From Gp6-AA40 sp036407095 (GTDB taxonomy: Bacteria; Acidobacteriota; Vicinamibacteria; Vicinamibacterales; UBA2999), in the NCBI GenBank assembly GCA_036407095.1, contig DASWZV010000143.1, forward strand, positions 1 to 64,000: a stretch of DNA of 64,000 nt. Direction: 5' to 3'. Below, piece by piece: positions 40,272 to 47,850 of this stretch. Position numbers and translations under genes: made by a program. The notes under the pieces are model-generated. The model was not told where the DNA came from and did no database searches. It worked only from the letters and a program-made list of their open reading frames with translations. Position 1 is the stretch's first letter. Each line of letters starts with the position of its first letter.

Positions 40272-41302
40272 AGCAGGCCCGTTCGCTCGTCGAGTCCGAG
40301 CATGACGTTGAGGTTCTGCACCGCCGATCCGGCGGCGCCTTTCACAAGATTGTCGATCACCGCGACGAGCACGATACGTGCGCTCGCGGGGTCGACGGTC
40401 CATCCGATGTCGCAGAAATTCGTATGCGCAACGTGCTTGATCTCGGGAAGCTGGCCGCCGGTCAGACGCACGAACGGTGCGTTCGCGTGGGCCGCCATCA
40501 GCGCCGCCTCGACGTGTTGGCTGGACGTTCCCGGCTTCAGGGTGGCGTAGATCGTTTCGAGAATTCCTCGATCGAGCGGGACCAGATGCGGCACGAAGGT
40601 CACGCCCGATCCGAGCTCCTGTTCGATCTCGGCAGTGTGCCGGTGCGAGAACACCCCATACGCCGCCACGCTCCCGTGATTCTCGGAGAAATGCGTGCGA
40701 TCAGACGGCGTCTTGCCGGCACCCGAGATGCCCGACTTGGCATCGATGACGATCGGGCCCGAGAGGAGACCGGCACGATGCAGTGGCTCGAGCGCCAGCA
40801 GCGCGGCGGTCGGATAGCAGCCAGGGTTCGAGACCAGACGTGCGGCGCGGATCTCGTCCTGATTGCCTTCGGTCAGGCCATAGACGGTTCCCTCGGGCAG
40901 CGCCGCGGTCGCCGGATACCATCGCTTCCGGTCCGCCTCCGCTCGAATCCGGAACGCGCCTGACAGATCGATGACTCGAAGGCCGCGGCCAACCAGCACT
41001 GGCGCGAGCTCGGCCGAGGCTGACTCAGGCAGTGCCAGGAATACCACCTCGCAGTCGCGCACGAGGCGCTCGACATCGAGCGGTACGACCGGCTGATCCC
41101 AGATGCGCGCCAGCGCCGGCAGCGGCCGGGGCGCGCTCGTCGCGCCCGACGACATCGCTGTCGTCAGCGTGACGGCCGGATGCCGCGCGAGGATCCGGAC
41201 GAGCTCCTGCCCCGCGAACCCGGTGGCGCCGGCGATGGCGACGCGGGCCGGCCGGGGCGGCGCGCTGGAACGATTCGGAGCGGAGGAGGCTGCTGTGGCC
41301 AT
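40268..41302 (-). CDS. argC: N-acetyl-gamma-glutamyl-phosphate reductase
   Basis: A 344-residue NADPH-dependent reductase. The dinucleotide fold is VAIAGATGFAGQELVRIL, the catalytic Cys is in VSNPGCYPTAALLAL, and the substrate loop is SGISGAGKTPSD. ArgC is the first gene of the six-gene minus-strand operon argC-B-D-A-J-F. Its start lies 116 bp from that of argR across a shared control region with two ARG-box-like sites. Confidence 0.96.
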   Translation of the reverse strand: MATAASSAPNRSSAPPRPARVAIAGATGFAGQELVRILARHPAVTLTTAMSSGATSAPRPLPALARIWDQPVVPLDVERLVRDCEVVFLALPESASAELAPVLVGRGLRVIDLSGAFRIRAEADRKRWYPATAALPEGTVYGLTEGNQDEIRAARLVSNPGCYPTAALLALEPLHRAGLLSGPIVIDAKSGISGAGKTPSDRTHFSENHGSVAAYGVFSHRHTAEIEQELGSGVTFVPHLVPLDRGILETIYATLKPGTSSQHVEAALMAAHANAPFVRLTGGQLPEIKHVAHTNFCDIGWTVDPASARIVLVAVIDNLVKGAAGSAVQNLNVMLGLDERTGLL

Positions 41303-41321
41303 TATCCCAGTGACACGAACT

Positions 41322-41359
41322 AGAGTATATTTATACAGAGCGTTGCATAATCAGTCAAG
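41322..41359. promoter_or_regulatory. Two tandem ARG boxes between argC and argR
   Basis: Core AGTATATTTATACA (41324-41337) contains a perfect GTATA-TATAC palindrome. Core TGCATAATCAGTCA (41344-41357) fits the ArgR consensus TGAATwwwwATTCA at eight of ten fixed positions. Centres are 20 bases apart, close to the spacing needed for one ArgR hexamer to bind two 18-bp boxes. The gap is strikingly AT-rich for this genome. Confidence 0.7.
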
Positions 41360-41418
41360 GGCTGATGTATGCTACGCACGCCTCGACACGGCCCGAGGCG
41401 CAGAAGAGTGAGAGGGCG

Positions 41419-41871
41419 ATGAAAGCGCGACGCCAATCGGTGATTCTCGAGGCGATCCGGGAGCAGCCGGTCCGGAGTCAGGAACAGCTGCGGCGGCGGA
41501 TTCGTTCCTCGGGGTTCGATGTCACGCAGGCCACGCTCTCGCGGGACATCCGTGAGATGGGGCTGGTGAAAGGTGGAACGGACGGCGCCTATCAGGCGCC
41601 GCAGCAGGCGCAGCGGAACGGAAGCAGTGCCGAGTCGATGCTGCAGCGCGCGCTGGCGGAGCAGCTGCTGCGTGTCGATCGCGTGCAGCAGCTGGTGCTG
41701 CTGCGCACGAACCTCGGTCACGCGCAGTCGCTCTGTGCGGCGCTCGACAGCGTGCGGCTGCCCGACATCGTCGCGACACTGGCCGGCGAGGACACCATTC
41801 TGATCATTGCGCCCGATGTCCGGCGCGCGAAGGCTGTGGTGAAAACGATCGAGGAGATGGCGCAGACATGA
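41419..41871 (+). CDS. argR: Arginine repressor
   Basis: A 150-residue ArgR. The winged-helix N-terminus contains QEQLRRRIRSSGFDVTQATLSRDI, read in two overlapping parts, the hallmark SGFxVTQATLSRD block. The C-terminal half forms the arginine-binding oligomer domain, including LLRTNLGHAQSLCAALD and TLAGEDTILIIAPD (Asp pair for arginine). ATG 41419 with GAGAGGG upstream is preferred over the in-frame ATG at 41365, which lies just beyond the second ARG box. It overlaps the ArgG-like gene by four bases. Confidence 0.94.
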   Translation: MKARRQSVILEAIREQPVRSQEQLRRRIRSSGFDVTQATLSRDIREMGLVKGGTDGAYQAPQQAQRNGSSAESMLQRALAEQLLRVDRVQQLVLLRTNLGHAQSLCAALDSVRLPDIVATLAGEDTILIIAPDVRRAKAVVKTIEEMAQT

Positions 41872-42758
41872 GAGAGCGTGTCGTCCTGGCGTATGCGGGC
41901 GGGCTGGCGAGCTCGGTGGCGATTGCGTGGCTGAACGAGACCGAGGGCCTGGACGTGATCACGGTGACCCTCGACATCGGACAGGGGCGCGATCTCGCCG
42001 AGCTTCGGGCCCGTGCGCTGGCCTGCGGCGCCGTACGGGCGCACGCCATCGATGCCCGCGACGACTTCGCTCGCGATGTGCTGCTGCCCTCGCTCTACAC
42101 GCAGCGCGACGACCTGCCCCAGGCCGCGATCGCCTCGCTGCCGCAACCCGTCATCGCGAGGAAGCTGGTGGACATCGCCGGGCTGGAGGGAGCGCATCTG
42201 GTTGCGCACGGATCGCAGGACCCGGCTCTCGATATGGAGATTCTCGCGATCGCGCCGACCCTTCGCGTGCTCGCGCCTGCCCGTAGCTGGGACATGACGA
42301 TCGACGAACTGATCGCCTATGCGCGACAACGTTCGATGCCCGTCGGCGCGCTCCGTGACGGCGCATATCGCATCGATCAGCATCTCTGGGGACGCACCCT
42401 CACGTGGGACGGCGAGCGGGAGCCGGCGCGTCTGACGCGGCTGCTCGACGAAGCCGCGCTCGTCGACATTCACTTCGATCACGGCGTGCCGACGTCGATC
42501 AACGGAGTGCCGATGTCGCCGGCCGAGCTCATCGAGTGCCTGTCGCTCATCGCCGGGCAGCACGGCATCGGTCGTCTCGATGTCGGTGGCGGCGCTCGAC
42601 GCGTCCTCGTCGATGCGCCGGCCGCGGTAGTGCTGCAGGCGGCCGCACGTGCCGCAGGTGGACCGGGTACGGGTGATGTCTGCCTGAAGCTCGATGAAGG
42701 TCGGTTCACGGTCATCGCGCCGCAGGATCGCCAGTCGGCCCTGGTGAATTACGCGTGA
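41868..42758 (+). CDS. Short, degenerate argininosuccinate synthase-like protein
   Basis: A 296-residue protein clearly related to ArgG but about 100 residues shorter. Shared blocks include LDVITVTLDIGQGRDL, ARKLVDIAGLEGAHLVAHG, YRIDQHLWGRTL, INGVPMSPAELIE, HGIGRLD and DAPAAVVL. The ATP pyrophosphatase loop, normally SGGLDTS, reads AGGLASS: the Ser and the Asp are both Ala. The aspartate/citrulline block CTGKGNDQVRFE is replaced by SQDPALDMEIL. The C-terminal arm that normally completes the tetramer is missing. It is coupled to argR upstream and argH downstream (four-base overlaps). Normal synthase activity is doubtful; a regulatory or structural role, or a new reaction, is possible. Confidence 0.85.
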   Translation: MRERVVLAYAGGLASSVAIAWLNETEGLDVITVTLDIGQGRDLAELRARALACGAVRAHAIDARDDFARDVLLPSLYTQRDDLPQAAIASLPQPVIARKLVDIAGLEGAHLVAHGSQDPALDMEILAIAPTLRVLAPARSWDMTIDELIAYARQRSMPVGALRDGAYRIDQHLWGRTLTWDGEREPARLTRLLDEAALVDIHFDHGVPTSINGVPMSPAELIECLSLIAGQHGIGRLDVGGGARRVLVDAPAAVVLQAAARAAGGPGTGDVCLKLDEGRFTVIAPQDRQSALVNYA

Positions 42759-44137
42759 CCCTCTGGTCAGGCCGTTTCGACACGGCACCCGATCCTGCGG
42801 CGTTCGAGTTCGGCATCTCGTTCGGCTTCGACCGCGCGCTCTTCGAAGATGACGTGAAGGGAAGCATCGCCTGGGCCCAGGCCCTGTCGGACGCCGGTGT
42901 GCTTTCCCCCGAGGATGGCCGGGCGATCGTCGACGGCCTCCGCGGGATCCTCGACGAAGGGTCGAGACACCCGGCGTGGATCAGCGGTAGCGACGAGGAT
43001 GTGCACAGCTTCGTCGAGCGCCAGCTGGTCGAGCGCATCGGCGACGCCGGTCGTCGCCTCCATACGGGTCGATCGCGGAACGAACAGGTCTCGCTCGATC
43101 TGCGCCTCTATCTGCGCCGTCGCATTCCGATGCTGCAGCAGGCGATCGTTCGACTGGTGAGCGCCTGCGCTACGCAGGCCGATCGCAGCGCCGACGCGTT
43201 GATGCCGTCGTATACGCATCTTCGTCGCGCGCAGCCAGTGCTGGTGGCGCACTTCTTTCTGTCGCACGCAGCGGCACTGCGCCGTGATTACGATCGGCTG
43301 CAGGCAGCCGTCGGCGAGGCGGATGCCCTCACGCTCGGATCGGGGGCGATTGCCGGCACGAGCTACGCCATCGACGTCCAGGCCCTGGCACGCGCGCTCG
43401 GTTTTTCGAGGGTCGTGTTGAACAGCATCGATGCATCGTCCGATCGGGACTTCGTGGCGTCGTTCCTGTATGCCACGTCGCTCGCGATGGTGCATTTGAG
43501 TCGCATGGCCGAGGACCTGATCATCTTTACAGGCGAAGAGCACGGCTTCTTCGAGCTGGCCGACGCGTCGGCCACGGGCAGCAGCATGATGCCGCAGAAG
43601 AAGAACCCGGACCCGCTGGAGCTCGTTCGAGGAAAGACCGGCCGCGCCATCGGACGATTGACCGGATGGCTCGCGACGATGAAAGGCCTGCCAAGCGGCT
43701 ACAACAAGGATTTGCAGGAGGACAAAGAGGCCGTCTTCGATGCCGAAACCACGCTTTTGGTCTCGCTCGTGGCGACCGACGCGGTCGTGTCGCGGATCGG
43801 GATAAATACTGAGCGCACGGGGCGGGCGGCATCGGGGCTGCTGCTGGCGACCGACGTCGCCGACTATCTCGTGGCCCGCGGCATGCCATTCCGGCGTGCC
43901 CACGAAGTCGTGGGCGCGATGGTGCGGCGGCTGCTCGTCGAAGGCCGTGATTTCAGCGCCTTGACGATGGCCGAGTGGCGGGAGGCCAGCGAGATGTTCG
44001 GCGAGGACGCGCCCCGTGCGGCCACGGCGATGGCGTCTGTTCAGGCGCGCCGTACGCCGCAGTCGACGCACCCAGGGGCGGTGCAGGCGGCGCTCGAGGA
44101 CTGTCGGAAATGGGTCCGGACGAGAATTCAGGTTTGA
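42755..44137 (+). CDS. argH: Argininosuccinate lyase
   Basis: A 460-residue member of the fumarase/aspartase superfamily that splits argininosuccinate into arginine and fumarate. The signature GSSMMPQKKNPD is complete, with the catalytic Ser loop. Other blocks are LHTGRSRNEQVSLDLRLYL, MPSYTHLRRAQPVL and GLPSGYNKDLQEDKE. The start is GTG, overlapping the ArgG-like stop (GTGA). A working lyase makes it likely that a full argininosuccinate synthase exists elsewhere in the genome. Confidence 0.96.
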   Translation: MTLWSGRFDTAPDPAAFEFGISFGFDRALFEDDVKGSIAWAQALSDAGVLSPEDGRAIVDGLRGILDEGSRHPAWISGSDEDVHSFVERQLVERIGDAGRRLHTGRSRNEQVSLDLRLYLRRRIPMLQQAIVRLVSACATQADRSADALMPSYTHLRRAQPVLVAHFFLSHAAALRRDYDRLQAAVGEADALTLGSGAIAGTSYAIDVQALARALGFSRVVLNSIDASSDRDFVASFLYATSLAMVHLSRMAEDLIIFTGEEHGFFELADASATGSSMMPQKKNPDPLELVRGKTGRAIGRLTGWLATMKGLPSGYNKDLQEDKEAVFDAETTLLVSLVATDAVVSRIGINTERTGRAASGLLLATDVADYLVARGMPFRRAHEVVGAMVRRLLVEGRDFSALTMAEWREASEMFGEDAPRAATAMASVQARRTPQSTHPGAVQAALEDCRKWVRTRIQV

Positions 44138-44260
44138 CTGGAATCCGAGTCTGTTAAACTCTTAGACGCCTTCACCTATTCACCAACCCCACCTGTAGAA
44201 GGCGATGCGGGTCCCGTGTTCGACGAGGAGCCCGACGAGAGATAACGCTCCGGGGTATTT

Positions 44261-45007
44261 ATGCAGCAACGCCGGGTTCGGCTCGGTGACATTCTTGACG
44301 ACTACTGTCCGCGCGAGCGCCGCATCACCAATCATGCGGTGGTCGCCATGATCGACGACGAAGTGAAGCAGACACGCTGCAGCACGTGCGACGCCGAGCA
44401 TGAATACAAGCAGGCCAAGGTTCCAGCGCCGCGACGAAAGAAAGCCGCGGGCGCGCTCGTCACCGGATCTCCCGACGCTGTGTCGGCCGGCCCGCTCGCA
44501 GTCCCGGCATTCGTCCCGCCTGATCCTCCGGTGACCGAGGAGAGCTTCGATCTTCCCGCCGAACCGTTCGCTGCTCAGCCCGACATCGACGAGGTCGTCG
44601 CGCCACCATCCTCCGATGAAACCCGCAACGACGCCGACGACGAGTGGCCAGTGCATCGTCCGCTGATCCGTGCGACGCTTCCGAGGCCGGAAGGGCAGGC
44701 TCCCGAACGCAAGGAACCCGACTTCACGATTCGTCAGAACGGGCGCTTCGATCGCAGCGGCAATCGTCATCGCGGCAATCGTCATGGCCGTGGACAGGGC
44801 TCGGGGCAGGCGCGATTCAATCAGTCCCACTCCGGCGGGTCGTCGCATCGCTCCGGATCGGGGCATGGGCAGGGCGCAGGCCATCACTCGGGTCAAGGTT
44901 CCCGTCACGGCAATCGACCGCCCGCGGGACAGCGTGGGGGCGCCCGATCAGGCGGGCAGGGGCGCGGACCGAACTCCGGCCACGGACGCGGAAGGCGCGG
45001 ACGATAG
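44261..45007 (+). CDS. Hypothetical protein, Cys N-terminus and Gly/Arg/His-rich tail
   Basis: A 248-residue protein not assigned to a family. The N-terminal 60 residues contain YCPRERR, ITNHAVVAMIDDEV and CSTCDAEHEY, a possible zinc-binding unit with Cys, His and Glu. A Pro/Glu/Asp-rich middle leads to a low-complexity C-terminal third made of Gly, Arg, His, Ser and Asn (GRGQGSGQ, HRSGSGHGQG and similar). Such RGG-like tails usually bind RNA. The gene follows argH by 123 bp and may be independent. Confidence 0.75.
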   Translation: MQQRRVRLGDILDDYCPRERRITNHAVVAMIDDEVKQTRCSTCDAEHEYKQAKVPAPRRKKAAGALVTGSPDAVSAGPLAVPAFVPPDPPVTEESFDLPAEPFAAQPDIDEVVAPPSSDETRNDADDEWPVHRPLIRATLPRPEGQAPERKEPDFTIRQNGRFDRSGNRHRGNRHGRGQGSGQARFNQSHSGGSSHRSGSGHGQGAGHHSGQGSRHGNRPPAGQRGGARSGGQGRGPNSGHGRGRRGR

Positions 45008-45016
45008 TCTCGAACA

Positions 45017-45130
45017 CAGAATTCAGAATGCGGAATGCAGACAAGACTCGAAGACGAAGAACTGAGTAAGAATCGAGGCGTTCACTCCGCTCCTGCGAAT
45101 CACATAGTGTCTGCATTCTGAATTCTGCAT
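45017..45130. repeat. Inverted-repeat element with CAGAATT heptamer arms
   Basis: Left arm 45017-45043 is built of CAGAATT/CAGAATG/CGGAATG units; the right arm (45108-45130) is its reverse complement lacking one heptamer. It fills the gap between the Gly/Arg-rich protein gene and fabI. Confidence 0.65.
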
Positions 45131-45147
45131 GCCACGTCTTTCACCCC

Positions 45148-45921
45148 ATGACAGATTTTTCGGGCAGGCTCGGACTCATCGTCGGCGTTGCGAACAAGCG
45201 CTCGATCGCGTGGGCCATTGCGCAGACGACCGCGCGACGCGGCGCACGCCTGGCACTGACCTACCAGGGCCGCTTCGAGGATCATGTCCGCGAGTTGTCG
45301 GAAGGCCTCGAGCCCGCTCCGCTCGTCCTGCCGTGCGACGTCACCTCCGACACCGACATTGCCAACGTCTTCACCCGTGTCGAGCAGGAATTCGGTGGCC
45401 TCGACTTCGCGGTGCATGGTGCGGCGTTCGCGCCGCGCGATGAGCTCGAGGCGTCATTTCTCAACACGAGCCGCACCGGATTCCAGACCACGATGGACAT
45501 CTCCGCGTATTCGCTGATCGCGCTCGCGCGTGGCGCGGCACCGTTGATGGAGAAACGTGGCGGAGGATCGATCCTCACGCTCTCTTACCTGGGAAGCGAA
45601 CGTGTGGTCCCCGGATATCACGTGATGGGCGTCGCCAAAGCGGCGCTCGAAGCGGCGGTGCGGTATCTCGCGGCGGATGTCGGTCCGCGGAACATCCGCG
45701 TGAACGCCGTATCGGCCGGTCCGATCAAGACGCTCGCGGCCGCGGGAATCAAAGGCTTTTCCAACATCCTCCACATCTACCCCGAGCGCGCGCCGCTGCG
45801 CCGCAACATCGAGACGGGAGAAGTGGCCGAAGCCGCTGCGTTTCTGTTGAGTGATGCCGGCAAAGGCGTGACCGGAGAAGTGCTGTTCGTCGACGCGGGC
45901 TTCCACGCGATGGGGGTCTGA
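45148..45921 (+). CDS. fabI: Enoyl-ACP reductase, FabI type
   Basis: A 257-residue SDR enzyme of the FabI class that reduces the enoyl-ACP at the end of each fatty acid elongation cycle. GVANKRSIAWAIA is the FabI version of the nucleotide loop. The catalytic pair is in YHVMGVAKAAL (Tyr, six residues, Lys), and the first conserved Tyr is in LTLSYLGSERVVPG. SAGPIKTLAAAGIKGF is the substrate-binding loop that also contacts triclosan in other species. No other fatty acid synthesis gene is adjacent. It converges with the HD-GYP gene, ten bases apart. Confidence 0.95.
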   Translation: MTDFSGRLGLIVGVANKRSIAWAIAQTTARRGARLALTYQGRFEDHVRELSEGLEPAPLVLPCDVTSDTDIANVFTRVEQEFGGLDFAVHGAAFAPRDELEASFLNTSRTGFQTTMDISAYSLIALARGAAPLMEKRGGGSILTLSYLGSERVVPGYHVMGVAKAALEAAVRYLAADVGPRNIRVNAVSAGPIKTLAAAGIKGFSNILHIYPERAPLRRNIETGEVAEAAAFLLSDAGKGVTGEVLFVDAGFHAMGV

Positions 45922-45931
45922 CTCGTCCCGC

Positions 45932-47785
45932 TTATCCGACCTTCGCTCTGGGCTCCGACGGTGTGTCGGGCACGGCCGGGCGAGCCGGCCGTTCCTTGAC
46001 GCTGCGTTTCCGCACGATCTTATCGCGATACATGCGGCTGTCTGCCTTGGCGAGCAGCGACTCGTAGGTCTCGCCATCGAGCGGGAAGACCGCGGCGCCG
46101 GCGCTGACGGCGAGTGACACGCACACGCCCGGCGTGGTCTCGAAGGCCGTACCATCGACGGCCTCCTGCAACTCCTGCCGTTTGCGCTCTGCTTCTTCCG
46201 CTCCGCAGCCCGCAAGCACGACGATGAATTCATCGCCCGCGTAACGGACGCAGACGTCGTACGGGCGGATGGCGGCCCGCAGCACCTGGGCGATTTCACG
46301 GAGCGCGAGATCGCCGACGTGATGACCGTGGGTGTCGTTGATGACTTTGAATTCGTCGACGTCCATCACGATCAATGACACTTCGGAGCCAAGGCGTTCG
46401 GCGCGCGCAAGTTCCCGCGCGAGGTGTTTCACCATGAATCTGGTGTTGGGCAGCCCGGTCAGCGGATCGGTGAGCGACGCCTCGTGCGTTTCTTCGTACA
46501 CGATCGCGTTCTTGATCACGGCCGCCGCCTGTTCGCAGACGCGGTCGAGCAGTCGGCGATGGTCGTCGTTGTAGAAGCTCGGCGTCGTGCTGTACACGGC
46601 GAGAGTCCCGATCACGCGGCCGTCGATGACGAGCGGGCACACGAGCGCCGACTGCAGCGAGGTCGGGACCGACAGGCCCGCCGCGTCGAGGTCTGCGCTG
46701 GGCTTCACGTTGACCAGCGAGCGGCGATTGCGTGCGACCCACCCGGTGAGCCCCTGGCCGTTGTGGAGCTCGAGCTGGCGCAGGAGTTCGGCATCCGTGC
46801 CGATCGAGAACGCGCACCGCAGCGACTCGACGGCCTCGTCGTAGAGGAACAGCGAGCAAGCGGAGAACGGCACCAGGCTGCTCAACTTCGATGCAATGTG
46901 CGACATCGAGCCGGCCACGCCCAGACTCGTGCCCATGGTCTGTGCAATCTGGTAGAGCGCGTAGATTTCCCCGTGCGCCTCCGCGATGTCGTCGAATACC
47001 GTCGATCGAGAGTGACCCGGTGCCCGGGCGGAGAGGCTCGCGGACACCTCGCGCGATCCGCGCAATGTTGCGCCCTCGTCGCCTTCGGCCTCGTCGCGCA
47101 CGATCGGGAGCACGCGCAGAAACGCCTGGACTGCGCGCGGGTCGAGTGCTTTGCCCGCCTCCTGTTCGATCATGGCGGCCGCGGCCTCGAGCGACATGCG
47201 CTCGTGATACGGCCGGTCAGAGGTGAGCGCGCCGAAATAATCGACGATAAACAGAATTCGGGCGCCGAGCGGGATCTCCTCGCCTCTGAGTCCCGCCGGA
47301 TAGCCGTGCCCATCCCAGCGTTCGTGATGGCTCCGGATGAGCGGAGCGACCGGGTAGGGAAACGGGATCGTTTCGATGATCGAGGCACCCACCTGGGGGT
47401 GCGCCTGCACCTTCTGGAATTCTTCAGGTGTCAGCGGCCCGGGCTTGGCCAGGATGTGATCCGGTACCGCCAGCTTGCCGATGTCGTGCAGCAGCGCTGC
47501 CGTTTTCACCCCCTCGATCTCGCGTTCCGGCATCCCAAGCGCGCGAGCCACAGCTGTCGCATACAGCTGTATGCGGTGAATGTGATTGGTCGCCGTGCCA
47601 TCTTTCGCCTCGATCGCGCGTGCGAGTGCCTCGATCGTGGCGAGGTGCAGCTCGGACATCTGCTGGACGTTGCGCCGTCCTCGGTCGAACCGTGCGAGGA
47701 AGATGGAGTACGCCCGGTATCCGATGAACACGAGCGCGCCGACCAGCGGCAGGCTGGCTACGGGCCAGTATGACAGCTGGTTCAT
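45932..47785 (-). CDS. HD-GYP, GAF and GGDEF signalling protein
   Basis: A 617-residue membrane-anchored protein. One helix (VASLPLVGALVFIGYRAYSIF) is followed by an HD-GYP domain (about 45-205) with LLHDIGKLAVPDHIL, HHERWDGHGYPAGL and LFIVDYFGALTSDRPY, a GAF domain (about 285-430) with LVPFSACSLFLYDE, and a diguanylate cyclase domain (about 445-595) with DPLTGLPNTRFM and RYAGDEFIVVL. The GGDEF site is AGDEF, a common active variant. It therefore could both make and break cyclic di-GMP, with the GAF domain sensing a signal. Confidence 0.93.
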   Translation of the reverse strand: MNQLSYWPVASLPLVGALVFIGYRAYSIFLARFDRGRRNVQQMSELHLATIEALARAIEAKDGTATNHIHRIQLYATAVARALGMPEREIEGVKTAALLHDIGKLAVPDHILAKPGPLTPEEFQKVQAHPQVGASIIETIPFPYPVAPLIRSHHERWDGHGYPAGLRGEEIPLGARILFIVDYFGALTSDRPYHERMSLEAAAAMIEQEAGKALDPRAVQAFLRVLPIVRDEAEGDEGATLRGSREVSASLSARAPGHSRSTVFDDIAEAHGEIYALYQIAQTMGTSLGVAGSMSHIASKLSSLVPFSACSLFLYDEAVESLRCAFSIGTDAELLRQLELHNGQGLTGWVARNRRSLVNVKPSADLDAAGLSVPTSLQSALVCPLVIDGRVIGTLAVYSTTPSFYNDDHRRLLDRVCEQAAAVIKNAIVYEETHEASLTDPLTGLPNTRFMVKHLARELARAERLGSEVSLIVMDVDEFKVINDTHGHHVGDLALREIAQVLRAAIRPYDVCVRYAGDEFIVVLAGCGAEEAERKRQELQEAVDGTAFETTPGVCVSLAVSAGAAVFPLDGETYESLLAKADSRMYRDKIVRKRSVKERPARPAVPDTPSEPRAKVG

Positions 47786-47850
47786 CCGCTCCCTAGCGTC
47801 GTTCTACTGGCAACCAAATGATCGTTACGCGGGTTCTCATGATTGTTCCT

